Shown here piece after piece: positions 1-9,754 of a stretch of 64,000 nucleotides of DNA. Every line of letters begins with the position of its first letter. The stretch's first letter is position 1. Position numbers and translations under genes: made by a program. Source of the stretch: RGIG3701 sp017403345 (GTDB taxonomy: Bacteria > Planctomycetota > Planctomycetia > Pirellulales > Thermoguttaceae); NCBI GenBank assembly GCA_017403345.1, contig JAFQOH010000244.1:1-64000 (forward strand). Reading direction: 5' to 3'. A model generated the notes under the pieces. That model was not told the DNA's origin and ran no database searches. It was given only the letters and a program-made list of their open reading frames with translations.

Positions 1-113
1 AGAGTAAAATTCTGAAACTGTCCGATCTTCCGCCCCGGCTCAAGCGGTTTGGAGTAGCCGTCGATGCGGTGATCATTCGGATCGAAAGTCTCAATGGAAT
101 CAAATGTGTTCAT
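1..113 (-). CDS. N-terminal part of an unrecognised protein (cut by window edge)
   Basis: A minus-strand reading frame opens at the ATG complementary to 111-113 and stays open to the window edge, so only the first 37 or so residues are visible. They begin MNTFDSIETFDPNDHRIDGY and are acidic and polar, with no signal peptide or membrane segment. An AGAAG motif lies a few bases upstream of the ATG, and a good promoter (199-234) lies upstream on the same strand, which supports a real gene. I do not recognise the family from this fragment. Confidence 0.55.
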   Translation of the reverse strand, partial: MNTFDSIETFDPNDHRIDGYSKPLEPGRKIGQFQNFT

Positions 114-198
114 GATCTTCTTTTCTGAAAAAATTTTAAAAGTATGCGTTTAACACAGTCTCAAATCCAAGTCGTCTTCTGAGAAAGACAGACACTGT

Positions 199-234
199 AT
201 TTTACTTCAGATCTTCTAAAAATGCAAGGGGGGG
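199..234 (-). promoter_or_regulatory. Promoter for the gene at the left edge
   Basis: Read on the minus strand: seven C, then TTGCAT (222-227) as -35, a 17-base spacer, and TAAAAT (199-204) as -10. It points at the partial gene at 1-113. The C-run abutting the -35 box recurs at other promoters in this window. Confidence 0.55.
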
Positions 235-237
235 CGT

Positions 238-278
238 AAAAAAACCGTCAGTCGGACGAAAGTCTCTCCAACTGACGG
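238..278 (-). terminator. Rho-independent terminator of the radical SAM gene
   Basis: On the minus strand CCGTCAGT (271-278) pairs with ACTGACGG (245-252) and is followed at once by seven T. It lies about 20 bases past the stop of the radical SAM gene at 301. Confidence 0.8.
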
Positions 279-300
279 CAGAAATCCCCGTTTTCGGCGT

Positions 301-2184
301 TTATCCTACGAGTTCCATTTTTTGTTCATGGAGGGCAGCGTTTTCTGCGGATCCGCCATTCTCGTCACACACTCCATTCTCTTCCGACGGCTTACGCTCC
401 ATCACGAGCGGTTCCACGGCCGAGGCCAGCTCGATGGACTCATCCTGCACGTACGCATTGCGCTGGTAGAACGTCGGCGGCTCGTAGGTGACGCCGCGTG
501 CCAGACGTTTTTCTTCACGCCAGATCGTGTAGCGCAGATACTTCGCGCCGACGTAGGAGAAAAGACGCATCTTCAGTGAACCGAATTCCTTCAGGAGGTC
601 TTTCAACAGCTGGTCGGCGAGCTGGAAAACGACGTCATTGCGTCCGTGATAGTAGCTGCGCATTGCGGCGACCATCGGGATGTAGGCATTACGGACCGGC
701 TCCATTTCCCAGTCCCAACGGCGGCGGACGCGTTCATCGGGATGATCTTTGTACTTGAGCCATCCATTCAGCAGCGTGCGGGTCAAACGCATGAGCGACG
801 GCCCGTTCACGTCAAAATCGGTCTGGAAAGCGCGTCGGAGCAGTTCGGTCTCAAGTCCGTTTTTGATGTGCGGATGGCGATAGTTGAACGCATACTGACC
901 GTGGCAATCCGCGAGATCGTACTCGGACGGATCCTTCATGAGTCCCTTGGCCGTCAGTTCCTCGAAAAGCGGGGTCCCTGGATTCGGCGTGTAGAGCATG
1001 AACTGGTGGAAATCGGTGTGGAAAGCCGTCGCGTAATCGATGGCGTTCTGGATATTTTCCGGCGTGTGCGTCGGCAGTCCGATAATGCTGGACCCCAGAA
1101 GCCGGATCCCGTGCTCCTGCATCTGGTTCAGAAGTTCCCGCACATTCACGCCGTTGAGTTTGCTGTACGCGCTGTCTTCCCCTTCCAGTCCGATCCAGAC
1201 CCAGGAGATCCCGAGCTGGTTGAGTTCCTCAAGCGAGTACTTCACGAGCGCGTTGACCGAACTGAAGACGTAGAGCGCCCAGGATCTTCCATTTTCCTGC
1301 ATCAGGTGGAGAAGGCGCATTGCGCGGGGTTTGTGAAGGAGGAAGTTTTCGTCCATGATGAAGAAGGAGCAGCAGTTCATCCGCTTCGAGACCTCGTCCA
1401 TCACATGATAGAGTTCATCTCCGGTCTCGTAGAAGTTCACGAACTTCCCTTTTCCGCCGAACATGGCGCTCGTCGCGCAGAAATTGCACCCCATCGGACA
1501 GCCGACGGACGGAATGATCGTCGCGGCGATATCGCCCGGTGAATCGATCCCGACGGCACGCGTTCCAAATCCGCTGTTGATGACCGGGTGACGCAGCGGC
1601 TGATCGGGATCCTGATCAAGATATTCGCGGAACCAGCGCACCCCGTCCCCCTTCACGATAAAATCGCAGTCCACACGATCTTCCAAACCGCCCAGATTGC
1701 TGATGTGCCCGCCAATGACAATGACGGCTTCCGGCTGATACTTGCGGATGAGGCGGCACATTTCTTTGACTTTCCCGACATTCATGACGATGCTTCCGAT
1801 GCCGATGATGTCGTATTTTCGGTTTTTCAGCTCTTCAATGAAGCGTTCTCGGACCGGAAAATCGAGCTGCACGCACGGGGACGTCAGGTTCGCCTGAATG
1901 AGCATCTGCCCCCAGGAACGGTGGAACATTCGGAGCGAAAACGGCCCCTGCTCGCGCGTCACCTGATTGTGATAGAGCTCCATCGGATTGATCTTCCGCG
2001 ATCCAAATTCATCGTCCTGAGCGTACGGCCCAAAAACGCTCGTGAGAAGCAAAGTCGCCTTTTTCCCTTTGGGATGCACGTTCGGAAGTCCCGTCACGTT
2101 CTTCATCTGCGCGGTCGGACTGGAGACCGAGACCATGCCGTTTCCGGAAATCACGTTTAAAGAAATCGAATTCGTATTCGTCAT
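301..2184 (-). CDS. B12-binding-domain radical SAM protein
   Basis: Predicted cytoplasmic iron-sulfur enzyme of 627 residues. The N-terminal third contains a cobalamin-binding Rossmann-like segment (YDIIGIGSIVMN, then VIVIGGHISN). It is followed by the radical SAM cluster motif CPMGCNFC, which binds the 4Fe-4S cluster through three cysteines. The remainder resembles the TIM-barrel and tail of the large B12-dependent radical SAM class, which includes methyltransferases and cyclases. Substrate cannot be inferred. The start is placed at the ATG at 2184, because GAGGAAT lies 6-8 bases upstream; a longer frame would use a TTG inside that ribosome-binding site. The gene is monocistronic and ends in a clear terminator. 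Confidence 0.85.
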   Translation of the reverse strand: MTNTNSISLNVISGNGMVSVSSPTAQMKNVTGLPNVHPKGKKATLLLTSVFGPYAQDDEFGSRKINPMELYHNQVTREQGPFSLRMFHRSWGQMLIQANLTSPCVQLDFPVRERFIEELKNRKYDIIGIGSIVMNVGKVKEMCRLIRKYQPEAVIVIGGHISNLGGLEDRVDCDFIVKGDGVRWFREYLDQDPDQPLRHPVINSGFGTRAVGIDSPGDIAATIIPSVGCPMGCNFCATSAMFGGKGKFVNFYETGDELYHVMDEVSKRMNCCSFFIMDENFLLHKPRAMRLLHLMQENGRSWALYVFSSVNALVKYSLEELNQLGISWVWIGLEGEDSAYSKLNGVNVRELLNQMQEHGIRLLGSSIIGLPTHTPENIQNAIDYATAFHTDFHQFMLYTPNPGTPLFEELTAKGLMKDPSEYDLADCHGQYAFNYRHPHIKNGLETELLRRAFQTDFDVNGPSLMRLTRTLLNGWLKYKDHPDERVRRRWDWEMEPVRNAYIPMVAAMRSYYHGRNDVVFQLADQLLKDLLKEFGSLKMRLFSYVGAKYLRYTIWREEKRLARGVTYEPPTFYQRNAYVQDESIELASAVEPLVMERKPSEENGVCDENGGSAENAALHEQKMELVG

Positions 2185-2456
2185 TTTTTTATTCCTCAAA
2201 ATTTACTGCCGACAGCCAAACTCCCCATACATTCCATCTCGTATGCAACGCGAAAGTACCGTCAGGCAATGGAATATGGAATGCCGTCAAAAAGCACGTC
2301 GAAACCCGAAAATCATCTGCATGACCGAGACATTCTTCTCTAAATGGAAGAAGACAGCATACAAACATTTTCCTACTATTGAATTATACGCAAAATTCGC
2401 CCAAAATCCAGTCTTTTCAGGTAAAAGTTCCGTCATGATTTGGTAATGTTTGAGTT

Positions 2457-2500
2457 AAACGTAAACGAAACGTAAACGATATGTAAAAGAAACGTAAAAG
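2457..2500. repeat. Four 11-bp direct repeats (AAACGTAAACG-type iterons)
   Basis: Four contiguous 11-base units: AAACGTAAACG twice, then ATATGTAAAAG and AAACGTAAAAG. They lie in the non-coding stretch between the divergent radical SAM and AsmA-like genes. The function is unknown; a regulator-binding array or simple slippage product are both possible. Confidence 0.6.
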
Positions 2501-2620
2501 CCCCCCAAATCACACTCCGCGCGTAAAAATGAAACGCAGAAATTCCCAGACTCGAATTTCACGAAAAACTCCCAAAGATGCGAAATACACCAAAAGGCGA
2601 TTCAAAATATTTTGATCCAT

Positions 2621-2865
2621 CCTGGAACTGCGTACCAGTTTTACCACTGAAGACACTGAAAAATCACAGAGAAACACGGATCTTAACACAAAAAGCAGTA
2701 AAAAAAGACGACTCGAACAAATTTTGAATTTTAAAAAATCCATTTTCGTCTTTTCCGTGCAAATCGCGTCTGGCACGTTCACAGCCTTTTTTCCTTTTTC
2801 TTTTCAGTGCATCTCAGAGTCTCTTCCGATTCTTCAGCGGTGAAACTTTCACACAGCTTCCGGAT
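2621..2865 (+). repeat. Dispersed inverted-repeat element, copy A
   Basis: About 245 bases related over their whole length to the reverse complement of 30669-30936. The best conserved block is ACTGCGTACCAGTTTTACC followed by ACTGA. The element's two ends are imperfect inverted repeats of each other (TTTTACCACTGA at one end, CAGCGGTGAAA at the other). No transposase is encoded, so a MITE-like or other non-autonomous repeat fits. The rest of 2185-2996, apart from the iterons, shows nothing else I can support. Confidence 0.65.
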
Positions 2866-2996
2866 AAACTTCTTTTTCCGCTTTAAAATCCCGGAAATTG
2901 CTCTGGCGCCAAATCTGTAAATCGGGTAAAATAAAACAGGAGGAAAATATCAGACCGTTTCCCAAATCGATTTCATAAAAAATTTCATCCTATATC

Positions 2997-5900
2997 ATGG
3001 CACGAGTGATCCGCAAATCCCGCTGGCTTTTTTTGCGATGGGCAGTTTTTCTGTTCCTTCTCAGCGGCGTTTTGTCTTTCTGCTTCCTCTCTTACGAGCT
3101 GGACGCGATCGTACATCAGCGCACACTCGCGACTTTTCAGGAAAGATTTTCCAACGCAAACGTTTACGTTTCGTCTGCCCATCTGAAACGCGGCGAAGGG
3201 ATCGAACTTTCCCAGTTCGTTCTCCTTTCCCCCCAGAAAGCCTCTGCCCCCGGTACGCCAGCAAGTTTCCCGCCCGTCCTTGAAGCAGAAAATGTCCGGA
3301 TCGAGTGTCCGTCCCGGATCGAGGAACTTGCCGCGATGCAGGAGATCCCAATCAAGTCCGTCACGTTTGACGATGCAACGATCCACACCTACCGGCGTCC
3401 CGACGGCAGCTGGTCGCTGGATGCGCTGAAAACGGCTTCTGCAGCCTCCCGAAGCTCAGAGGATCCATCACCAGTCCTGCACTTCCAGAACACAACGATC
3501 GTCCTTCACGACATGACCGACAGGCAAAGTGAACGCAAACTGATCCTGCAGAATGTGGAGATGACCATCGATACCTCCGAAAAAACGCAGTGGAATTCCC
3601 GCGGCATCTCTCTTCCGGACTCCAATGGTCTTCCGAAACAGTTTGAAGCCTACCCTTTTCGCGGAACTGCCGAGTCGAAATTCACAAAAAAGATCGTCTT
3701 TTCCGGGAAATTCTTCCCTAAACTTGGCGAGATCCTCGTCAAGGTAGACATTGAAGGGCTTCAGTACTCCGAAGAATTCCGAAACACGCTCCCGCTGGAC
3801 ATCGCAGAACGTCTTCTGGAACTGAAACACATCCGCGGCGAGATCGACACGCACGTAGAAGTCGCTGCGCCGCTTCAAGACTTCGCGTCTGCCGATTACC
3901 GGCTGGATGGCCAAATGACGGACGGACGCTCGACAGACCCGCGTTTCCCCAAGCTGGTCTCCTCGCTCGCAACAGATTTTCGGATCACGAATGACGGATT
4001 TCATTTTCCGAATCTCAACGTCCGTTTCGGCGACGGTCAGCTGGAACTGAACGTTCAGCAGCTCGGATACGGTCCCCAGGCGTCACGAAAGATCGTGTCG
4101 AAGATCCGTGAGATCGAGCTTTCAGAGGGCTTTTTTGCCTCGCTTCCGGAAAACCTTCAAAAGCAGCTCGGAGACCTTTCACCTGCCGGAAAGTTCAACA
4201 TGGACGCCGTTTTTCTCTTTGACGGTACGTACTGGACGACCAAAGGAAAGATCCTCTCGAATGATCTGAGCATCACACACCCCAAATTTCCCTACCGTCT
4301 GGAAAAACTCCAGGGAATGGTCGAACTGAATGAGAATCAGGTCCAATTCCAGTTCCATTCCGCAAACCGGCACATTCAGCTCCAGGGAAACTTCACGACC
4401 ACCTCCAAACAGCATCCGCAGCCGCCTTCCGGATCTATCCATTTTCAGGCAAAGAATATTCCTATCGACGAACGCCTTTTAAGTGCCTGCCCGGACAGTG
4501 CTGCAGAATTCATCCGTTCGCTTGAACCGTCCGGAAACATCAACATTCAAGGCGGCTACCGTTTCGTCATGGATCCGAACTCTCCGCAGCAGGACCTCCA
4601 GCTGACGGTCGAACTGCTCAAAAATTCGTGCAGGTACCGTGCGTTTCCCTATCCGCTCCGCGATCTGGAAGGGAAGATCTGCCTCAAGAATGACCTCCTC
4701 TCGGCAAACCAACTGCGCGGAACGAACGGAAACGCGGCAGTACAGCTCTTCTTCCAATGCAGGCTCCCCCAATCGCCGACGCTTTACTCTTCAACTCAAA
4801 ATTCCGTTCCCCTGCGCTCTGTAGACTGCGAACTGATCCTGACGGGAAACAGCATCTCACTCGATGACGATCTGTACGCCAACCTGCCGCCAAATACCGC
4901 AGAAATCTTTAAGTACATTCAGCCGTACGGCACGGTCGACATTCAGTACGAATATCGCTCAGAAAACTCCTCGTTCGCCAAGAAAACCACAACACATTCA
5001 GGATCTGTGCCGGAACATACCGCACTCTGGATCCATACGGCACAGGACAGCATCCAGCTATCCTTCCCCAAACTCAACTATCGGCTTGAGGACCTTAAAG
5101 GCAGCTTCCAGTACCAAAACGGACGGATCACCCTCTCCAATTTCAGTGCGGCTCACGGAAACACCCGTTTCTCTGGAAAAGCCTCCGGAACGATCCATTC
5201 GGTAGATCAATGGGAGCTCACTTTCGATCAGCTCACGATCGATGAACTGCATTTCGACCAGGACCTGATGGAGATCATCCCAAAGGGAGCACGCCTTCAG
5301 ATCGCTGCTCGGCGGCCTAATGGCGCACTTTACTTCAACGGTTCCCTCTGGATCGTATGCACTCCCCAAAACGACCCCCCAATTTCTGTCAAATGGCGCG
5401 GAAATGTCGGCATCTCCAACGGATCCATGACGATCGGGACCTCACCGATCTCTGGGATCAACGGCGGGATCCAGCTCATTGGATACTGGGATAAAAAGAC
5501 CTTCCAATGCGGCGGTGATCTGGGGATCGACTCCCTTTTCTACCAGAATATCCAGTTCACCATGCTTCACGGGCCACTCTGGGTAGATCATCGCCAGCTG
5601 CTCCTAGGCGGTGAGGCTGACTCGCTCATCCAAAACCTCTTCATAAGCAAATTCCTAAAAGCAGACGCTCAATACGCAGACGCTCAATACGCAGACGCAC
5701 AGAATGCAGACGCTCAATACGCAGACGCACAGAATGCAGACGTACAGAATGCCAATTCGCCAACGGTCCAGCATTTTTCCCGCTCACTCAATGCCAAGTT
5801 CACAGGCGGTGATCTCTGCGGTACCTTCGCACTGCAATTCGGCTACCGGTCCACCTTTCAGACCCACATCGTCCTGACCAATGGACAGCTTGAAAAGTGC

Positions 5901-6452
5901 ACCTACCTCACAGGAAACGACAAATTGAAAGGCCAAATGTATGGAAGTCTTACCCTCACGGGAAACGACGATTCCATCCACGCCCTGCGCGGAAGAGGAG
6001 AGTTTCATCTTGCCGAAGCCGACATCTACAAACTCGGTCCCATGATGTCGCTTTTGAAGATACTGTCCCTCAAAGAAGTCAACGATACCGGCTTCAGTTC
6101 CGGCGATATAGTCTACCGCATCGAGGGAAACCACATCTACTTCGACAAAATCGACTTTTACGGAGACGCTTTCAGTCTCATCGGCACAGGCGAGATGGAT
6201 CTCAAAAGCCAAGTCGCGCTCACGTTTTACAGTGTCATGGGACGAAATGACAAAAAGATCCCCATCATCAGTCCCCTGCTCCACATGACGGGACGCCAGA
6301 TCATGCTCATCTCCATGAAAGGACCGATCCAGAATCCGGAGATCACCACTCAGCCTCTCCCGGCTCTAAACATGGCGATCCAGCAAATGGAGGAAGAGCT
6401 CCCTCCGCCGCCGGTCCTTCCCCGAAACAGCCGGCCCGGTCTCACACGCTGA
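2997..6452 (+). CDS. AsmA/TamB-type large envelope protein
   Basis: 1151 residues. One N-terminal hydrophobic segment (about residues 10-32) is followed by a very long region of short amphipathic beta strands, typical of inner-membrane-anchored AsmA-superfamily proteins. Near residues 998-1117 there is an AsmA-like C-terminal region (GRGEFHLAEADIYKLGPM, then FSLIGTGEMDLKSQVALTF). The family forms periplasm-spanning, groove-like structures linked to lipid transport to the outer membrane; that role here is inferred. Residues about 887-919 are a degenerate run of ADAQYADAQN units encoded by 15-base tandem repeats. The ATG at 2997 has no strong Shine-Dalgarno site. The stop lies 8 bases from the stop of the convergent lipoprotein gene. 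Confidence 0.7.
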   Translation: MARVIRKSRWLFLRWAVFLFLLSGVLSFCFLSYELDAIVHQRTLATFQERFSNANVYVSSAHLKRGEGIELSQFVLLSPQKASAPGTPASFPPVLEAENVRIECPSRIEELAAMQEIPIKSVTFDDATIHTYRRPDGSWSLDALKTASAASRSSEDPSPVLHFQNTTIVLHDMTDRQSERKLILQNVEMTIDTSEKTQWNSRGISLPDSNGLPKQFEAYPFRGTAESKFTKKIVFSGKFFPKLGEILVKVDIEGLQYSEEFRNTLPLDIAERLLELKHIRGEIDTHVEVAAPLQDFASADYRLDGQMTDGRSTDPRFPKLVSSLATDFRITNDGFHFPNLNVRFGDGQLELNVQQLGYGPQASRKIVSKIREIELSEGFFASLPENLQKQLGDLSPAGKFNMDAVFLFDGTYWTTKGKILSNDLSITHPKFPYRLEKLQGMVELNENQVQFQFHSANRHIQLQGNFTTTSKQHPQPPSGSIHFQAKNIPIDERLLSACPDSAAEFIRSLEPSGNINIQGGYRFVMDPNSPQQDLQLTVELLKNSCRYRAFPYPLRDLEGKICLKNDLLSANQLRGTNGNAAVQLFFQCRLPQSPTLYSSTQNSVPLRSVDCELILTGNSISLDDDLYANLPPNTAEIFKYIQPYGTVDIQYEYRSENSSFAKKTTTHSGSVPEHTALWIHTAQDSIQLSFPKLNYRLEDLKGSFQYQNGRITLSNFSAAHGNTRFSGKASGTIHSVDQWELTFDQLTIDELHFDQDLMEIIPKGARLQIAARRPNGALYFNGSLWIVCTPQNDPPISVKWRGNVGISNGSMTIGTSPISGINGGIQLIGYWDKKTFQCGGDLGIDSLFYQNIQFTMLHGPLWVDHRQLLLGGEADSLIQNLFISKFLKADAQYADAQYADAQNADAQYADAQNADVQNANSPTVQHFSRSLNAKFTGGDLCGTFALQFGYRSTFQTHIVLTNGQLEKCTYLTGNDKLKGQMYGSLTLTGNDDSIHALRGRGEFHLAEADIYKLGPMMSLLKILSLKEVNDTGFSSGDIVYRIEGNHIYFDKIDFYGDAFSLIGTGEMDLKSQVALTFYSVMGRNDKKIPIISPLLHMTGRQIMLISMKGPIQNPEITTQPLPALNMAIQQMEEELPPPPVLPRNSRPGLTR

Positions 6453-6460
6453 CCGCAAAG

Positions 6461-6835
6461 TTATTTCGTCAGCTCAAAATCCGCCGTCATGTCCTCTGAA
6501 ACTTCCACTTCAAGCGCAGATTCCAGATTGTATTTCGCCGGAATGTAGTCCTCGTAAAGCACAAGATTCGGATCGTCGCCTTTTTTCGGCTTCACGCGCT
6601 TCGAGCCGGTGATCTGGACCTTCATCTTTCCAGGCCGAACCGCGCAGGTGTACGCACCATTCTCGATGAGAGCACCGTCCGGCGAAAGTGACGGGTCAGA
6701 AGGAACAAACGAGATCGAGCCAGTCTCGACAGGTTTCCCGGCATACGAAACATTCCCAGTGACGGAGAATCGCTTTTCCTCGCCGCTTCCGCAGCCCGCC
6801 AAAAGAACGAGAGCCAGGATCAGAAACTTCTTCAT
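6461..6835 (-). CDS. Small lipoprotein with transthyretin/carboxypeptidase-regulatory-like fold
   Basis: 124 residues. The N-terminus MKKFLILALVLLAGCGSG is a lipoprotein signal with lipobox LAGC, so the mature protein would be lipidated at Cys15. The body (FSVTGNVSYAGKPVETGSIS, then a short beta-rich domain) matches the small planctomycete lipoproteins usually called carboxypeptidase-regulatory-like or hypothetical. A GGAAAGGA ribosome-binding site precedes the ATG. It lies just downstream of the DUF1559 gene on the same strand, a common pairing in planctomycetes. Function unknown. Confidence 0.75.
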   Translation of the reverse strand: MKKFLILALVLLAGCGSGEEKRFSVTGNVSYAGKPVETGSISFVPSDPSLSPDGALIENGAYTCAVRPGKMKVQITGSKRVKPKKGDDPNLVLYEDYIPAKYNLESALEVEVSEDMTADFELTK

Positions 6836-6895
6836 TTTTTTCCTTTCCAGTTTTCAGGTCAGTCTATTTTATCTCGTTTATTTATCCAGTCTGTT

Positions 6896-7840
6896 TTATT
6901 CCAGTCCAACGTTCATTTCCGAACCGTTTCGACTTCCGACCGCGTGCCAGGCTTCGAGATCGACTCCGTTTACGACGAACTGGACGGAACCGTCGCAGCT
7001 GGAAGCGTGAACGCCGCCCGTGTGGAAAGAACGTGCTGACACGACGACGTTGGTTCCCGTGGAAGTTCCGGGCGAGGTCTCCGTGCTGACGCAGTAATTA
7101 TGCCGGTCGGGCTGTTTCGTGTTCGGCTGGTAGAGGGTGGAGAAATGCACGCCGGCGTGCCGCCCATTGTAGTAGCGTCCGCGAACATCCTCTTTTCCCG
7201 AACCGACCGTGCCGTCTTCCACGAGAAGGATCTCGCTGAAAAAGAGCGTGTTGGAAAGTCCGTCTTTGATCGAAGCGAGTTTGATCCCCTGCACTGCCGG
7301 AAAAACTCCGTTGAGTTTCGCACTCTGCGTCGGACCGCCTTCGTTGAAGTACGAGTTCCCGCCGTTCCCCATGTAGTTGCCGTGGAACCCCTGCTGATTA
7401 TTAGAACCGGATCCATTGCTCGTTTTCTCGCGAACGACTTCGTCTGGGCAAATGAACGACGGAACGATGACTTCCTTGCCGGGAAGGTTCGTGTAGTCGT
7501 AGCTTCCCGTGCGTTTGTCCGCATAGTAGTGCGCCTGTATCTGCGCGTACAGCGCCCCCTGCTCCACGTACGGCAGCGTATTCCAGAACCAAGTGCGGCG
7601 GACCCAGTCATCCGGCGCAGTGCTGTCAATGTAGACGCCGACACCCGCAGGCAGGGAACGCTGATTCGTTTCGTGATTCAGCATCGCGATCGAGATCTGC
7701 TTCAAATTATTCTTGCACTGCATGGCCCGCGCCGCGGCACGCGCCTGCTGGACCGCCGGAAGAAGGAGACCGACCAGCATTCCGATGATCGCAATGACGA
7801 CCAAAAGCTCAACGAGCGTAAAGCCTAAATTTCTCTTCAT
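6896..7840 (-). CDS. DUF1559 pseudopilin-like protein
   Basis: 314 residues. It opens with a type II/IV prepilin-like signal (GFTLVELLVVIAIIGMLVG) whose cleavage site would be before the F of GFTLVE, followed by LLLPAVQQARAAARAMQCKN, the standard DUF1559 start. Near the C-terminus the sequence HTGGVHASSCDG gives the H-x9-DG motif of this family. DUF1559 proteins are greatly expanded in planctomycetes and are presumed to be exported by a pseudopilin route; their roles are unproven. It sits between a small lipoprotein gene and a PEP-CTERM gene on the same strand, an arrangement partly repeated at 52223-57279. Confidence 0.9.
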   Translation of the reverse strand: MKRNLGFTLVELLVVIAIIGMLVGLLLPAVQQARAAARAMQCKNNLKQISIAMLNHETNQRSLPAGVGVYIDSTAPDDWVRRTWFWNTLPYVEQGALYAQIQAHYYADKRTGSYDYTNLPGKEVIVPSFICPDEVVREKTSNGSGSNNQQGFHGNYMGNGGNSYFNEGGPTQSAKLNGVFPAVQGIKLASIKDGLSNTLFFSEILLVEDGTVGSGKEDVRGRYYNGRHAGVHFSTLYQPNTKQPDRHNYCVSTETSPGTSTGTNVVVSARSFHTGGVHASSCDGSVQFVVNGVDLEAWHAVGSRNGSEMNVGLE

Positions 7841-7883
7841 TGGTTCACCTCTGCCATTCCCGAAAAATGCAAAACGCTCGATC

Positions 7884-9593
7884 TCACACCGTGCGCGTTT
7901 TCCGCCTCAGCCAAAAAACGCCGCCCGCCATAGAAAGAAGCATGAGAACTGCCGTTGACGGTTCCGGAACGCCGTCAGATACCGAAGCTCCGACGTATGT
8001 GAGCAAAAGTCCGGACCAGTTCTGTTCACCGCCGGTACTCGAAGAGGCGAAAATGCCGAGGATCTCGCCAAGTTCCGTCGTCTGCACGAGCCACGTGTCC
8101 GAAGAATTGGGATCGACCAGCCGTTCCTCTCCGTTGACCGAGAAGTAAGCGGAACGACTGTCGACACTACCGGTCAAAAGTGTCAGTTCGTAAAGATCAT
8201 TCGGCACGAGACCATCAATTATCCAGTCAAATTCACCGCCGACATTGCCCGCGTTCGCGAAAATATAGTCGCCGGTCAGGTTTCGGATATCCCTCGGATC
8301 GGACGTCTCGTTCTTGTTGCCCGTCCAGCCCTGAAGTATTCCGTCGATCGTGAAGGACGCCGTCGTCATCTGGCCGTTCTGATCCAGGAGGTAAAGCGTC
8401 TCGACCTCCCCCTTGTTTGAATGGCCGGGCACATTATATTCATTCCAGAGACCGGAGATCCCGTTGAAGGCTCCCTGGTAGAGGATGCCATCCGCACGTT
8501 CGCTGTTATTATTTGGGTTCGTGGCCTGGATATCGATGAGGATCGAATCCCCTTTTTCGAGCTGGGATGCCGCGGATGCCGTGACGGAAACGAGGTCCTC
8601 AGACACAAATTCACCAGAGGCGTTTCCAGAAGCGTCGGTCTGGATGCTGACCGCCTGTTTCGTTCCGTCCGCATTGACTCCGTAAATACCGTAACGGGTA
8701 TTCGGTTCCATACGGAAAAGGTTAGCAGAATCGCCGTAGAGCCGCATATAGCCCGTCGTGCCGGATTCCGTACTGGTGAGTTTCGCGATCTCTTCAATTC
8801 CGCCGGCTTTGAGGTTTGCCGTTTCGAAAGACCAGCCGGTCTGGGCGTTCGCGGCAGTCTGGATCGCAGTGGGGAGGACTTCATCGATCATCACCGGGCC
8901 GATGTATCCAACGTATCCGGAGACCGGCGCGTACATTTCCAGGGAGTACCGTTCCCCCGCCTTCACGTCGATGAGGTCGAAGAAAACGATGTCCGGAACA
9001 CCGTCAGCTTCCGCGAGCTGAACCGTAAGTTTCGAGTTTCCGCCGCCCCAAATGCCGGCCGAAGCGACGTTCATGACTTTGTTGTTTTTGAGCGTGCAGT
9101 ACTCGTTGCCGTTTGCGTCCGTAGAGGTCGCAGTCGTTCCCAGCAGATCCGTCATGATGCCGTAACGGACGTAATCGTAGTCTTTTGTAAATTCCAGCGT
9201 CCAGCCGCTCAGGGCAATGCCCGCGTCGATCATAGTTTCCGGAGAGCCGATCTTCGTCACGTCGGCAAAAGATGCCTGCTTGTCCTGCGGACCGGAACTC
9301 ACGAAATTGTAGGTCTGTCCCTGATTGTATCCGGAAACCATCCAGTGTGTCCCCATGACAGTACAGAAAACGCCGTCTCCTTCCCGGTCGAATTTCTTTG
9401 GAACGTTCGCGTTCGCCCACTGGATCGCGGCATTCGTGCTGTCCTGACCGCTGACTCCAAGATCCGAACCGGCATAGTAGATCGTCGAGGCTGTCCCCAA
9501 TGCTGTAAAACCAAAACAGGAAAGAAAACAAACGGAAAAACGAAACGCTGCATCTTGCAATGAGGAAAATTTTAGGAATTGGCGATGAAACAT
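7884..9593 (-). CDS. PEP-CTERM exported protein
   Basis: 569 residues. A signal-peptide-like N-terminus (about residues 1-35, ending near TALGTAS) leads into a mature region beginning STIYYAGSDLG. The C-terminus has the PEP-CTERM signature: VPEPSTAVLMLLSMAGG, a hydrophobic helix, then RRK. Such proteins are sorted by an exosortase and end at the cell surface or in the extracellular matrix. The body shows no catalytic motif I recognise. The Shine-Dalgarno site is AAGGGGGAA. A strong promoter lies at 9661-9688. The DUF1559 gene follows 43 bases downstream. Confidence 0.85.
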   Translation of the reverse strand: MFHRQFLKFSSLQDAAFRFSVCFLSCFGFTALGTASTIYYAGSDLGVSGQDSTNAAIQWANANVPKKFDREGDGVFCTVMGTHWMVSGYNQGQTYNFVSSGPQDKQASFADVTKIGSPETMIDAGIALSGWTLEFTKDYDYVRYGIMTDLLGTTATSTDANGNEYCTLKNNKVMNVASAGIWGGGNSKLTVQLAEADGVPDIVFFDLIDVKAGERYSLEMYAPVSGYVGYIGPVMIDEVLPTAIQTAANAQTGWSFETANLKAGGIEEIAKLTSTESGTTGYMRLYGDSANLFRMEPNTRYGIYGVNADGTKQAVSIQTDASGNASGEFVSEDLVSVTASAASQLEKGDSILIDIQATNPNNNSERADGILYQGAFNGISGLWNEYNVPGHSNKGEVETLYLLDQNGQMTTASFTIDGILQGWTGNKNETSDPRDIRNLTGDYIFANAGNVGGEFDWIIDGLVPNDLYELTLLTGSVDSRSAYFSVNGEERLVDPNSSDTWLVQTTELGEILGIFASSSTGGEQNWSGLLLTYVGASVSDGVPEPSTAVLMLLSMAGGVFWLRRKTRTV

Positions 9594-9660
9594 TTTTGTT
9601 CCCCCTTAAAAAAGGACAGTCAGTATCTTCACATTGACAACGATTTAAAAACAACATTTT

Positions 9661-9688
9661 ATTATACTCGCACACATATATAAGTCAA
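9661..9688 (-). promoter_or_regulatory. Promoter of the PEP-CTERM gene
   Basis: Minus strand: TTGACT (9683-9688), 16-base spacer, TATAAT (9661-9666), about 60 bases upstream of the start at 9593. No C-run precedes this one. Confidence 0.7.
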
Positions 9689-9754
9689 CGAAATTTTGCA
9701 AAAAATTTTAAAATTTTAAAAAAATTCCATCATTTCATACAAAAAAAACTCGAA

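Noticed and set aside
2510..2782. 90-codon minus-strand protein
   Set aside because: It lies in dispersed element copy A and encodes the same SVSSVVK-type peptide as copy B in its repeat part only.
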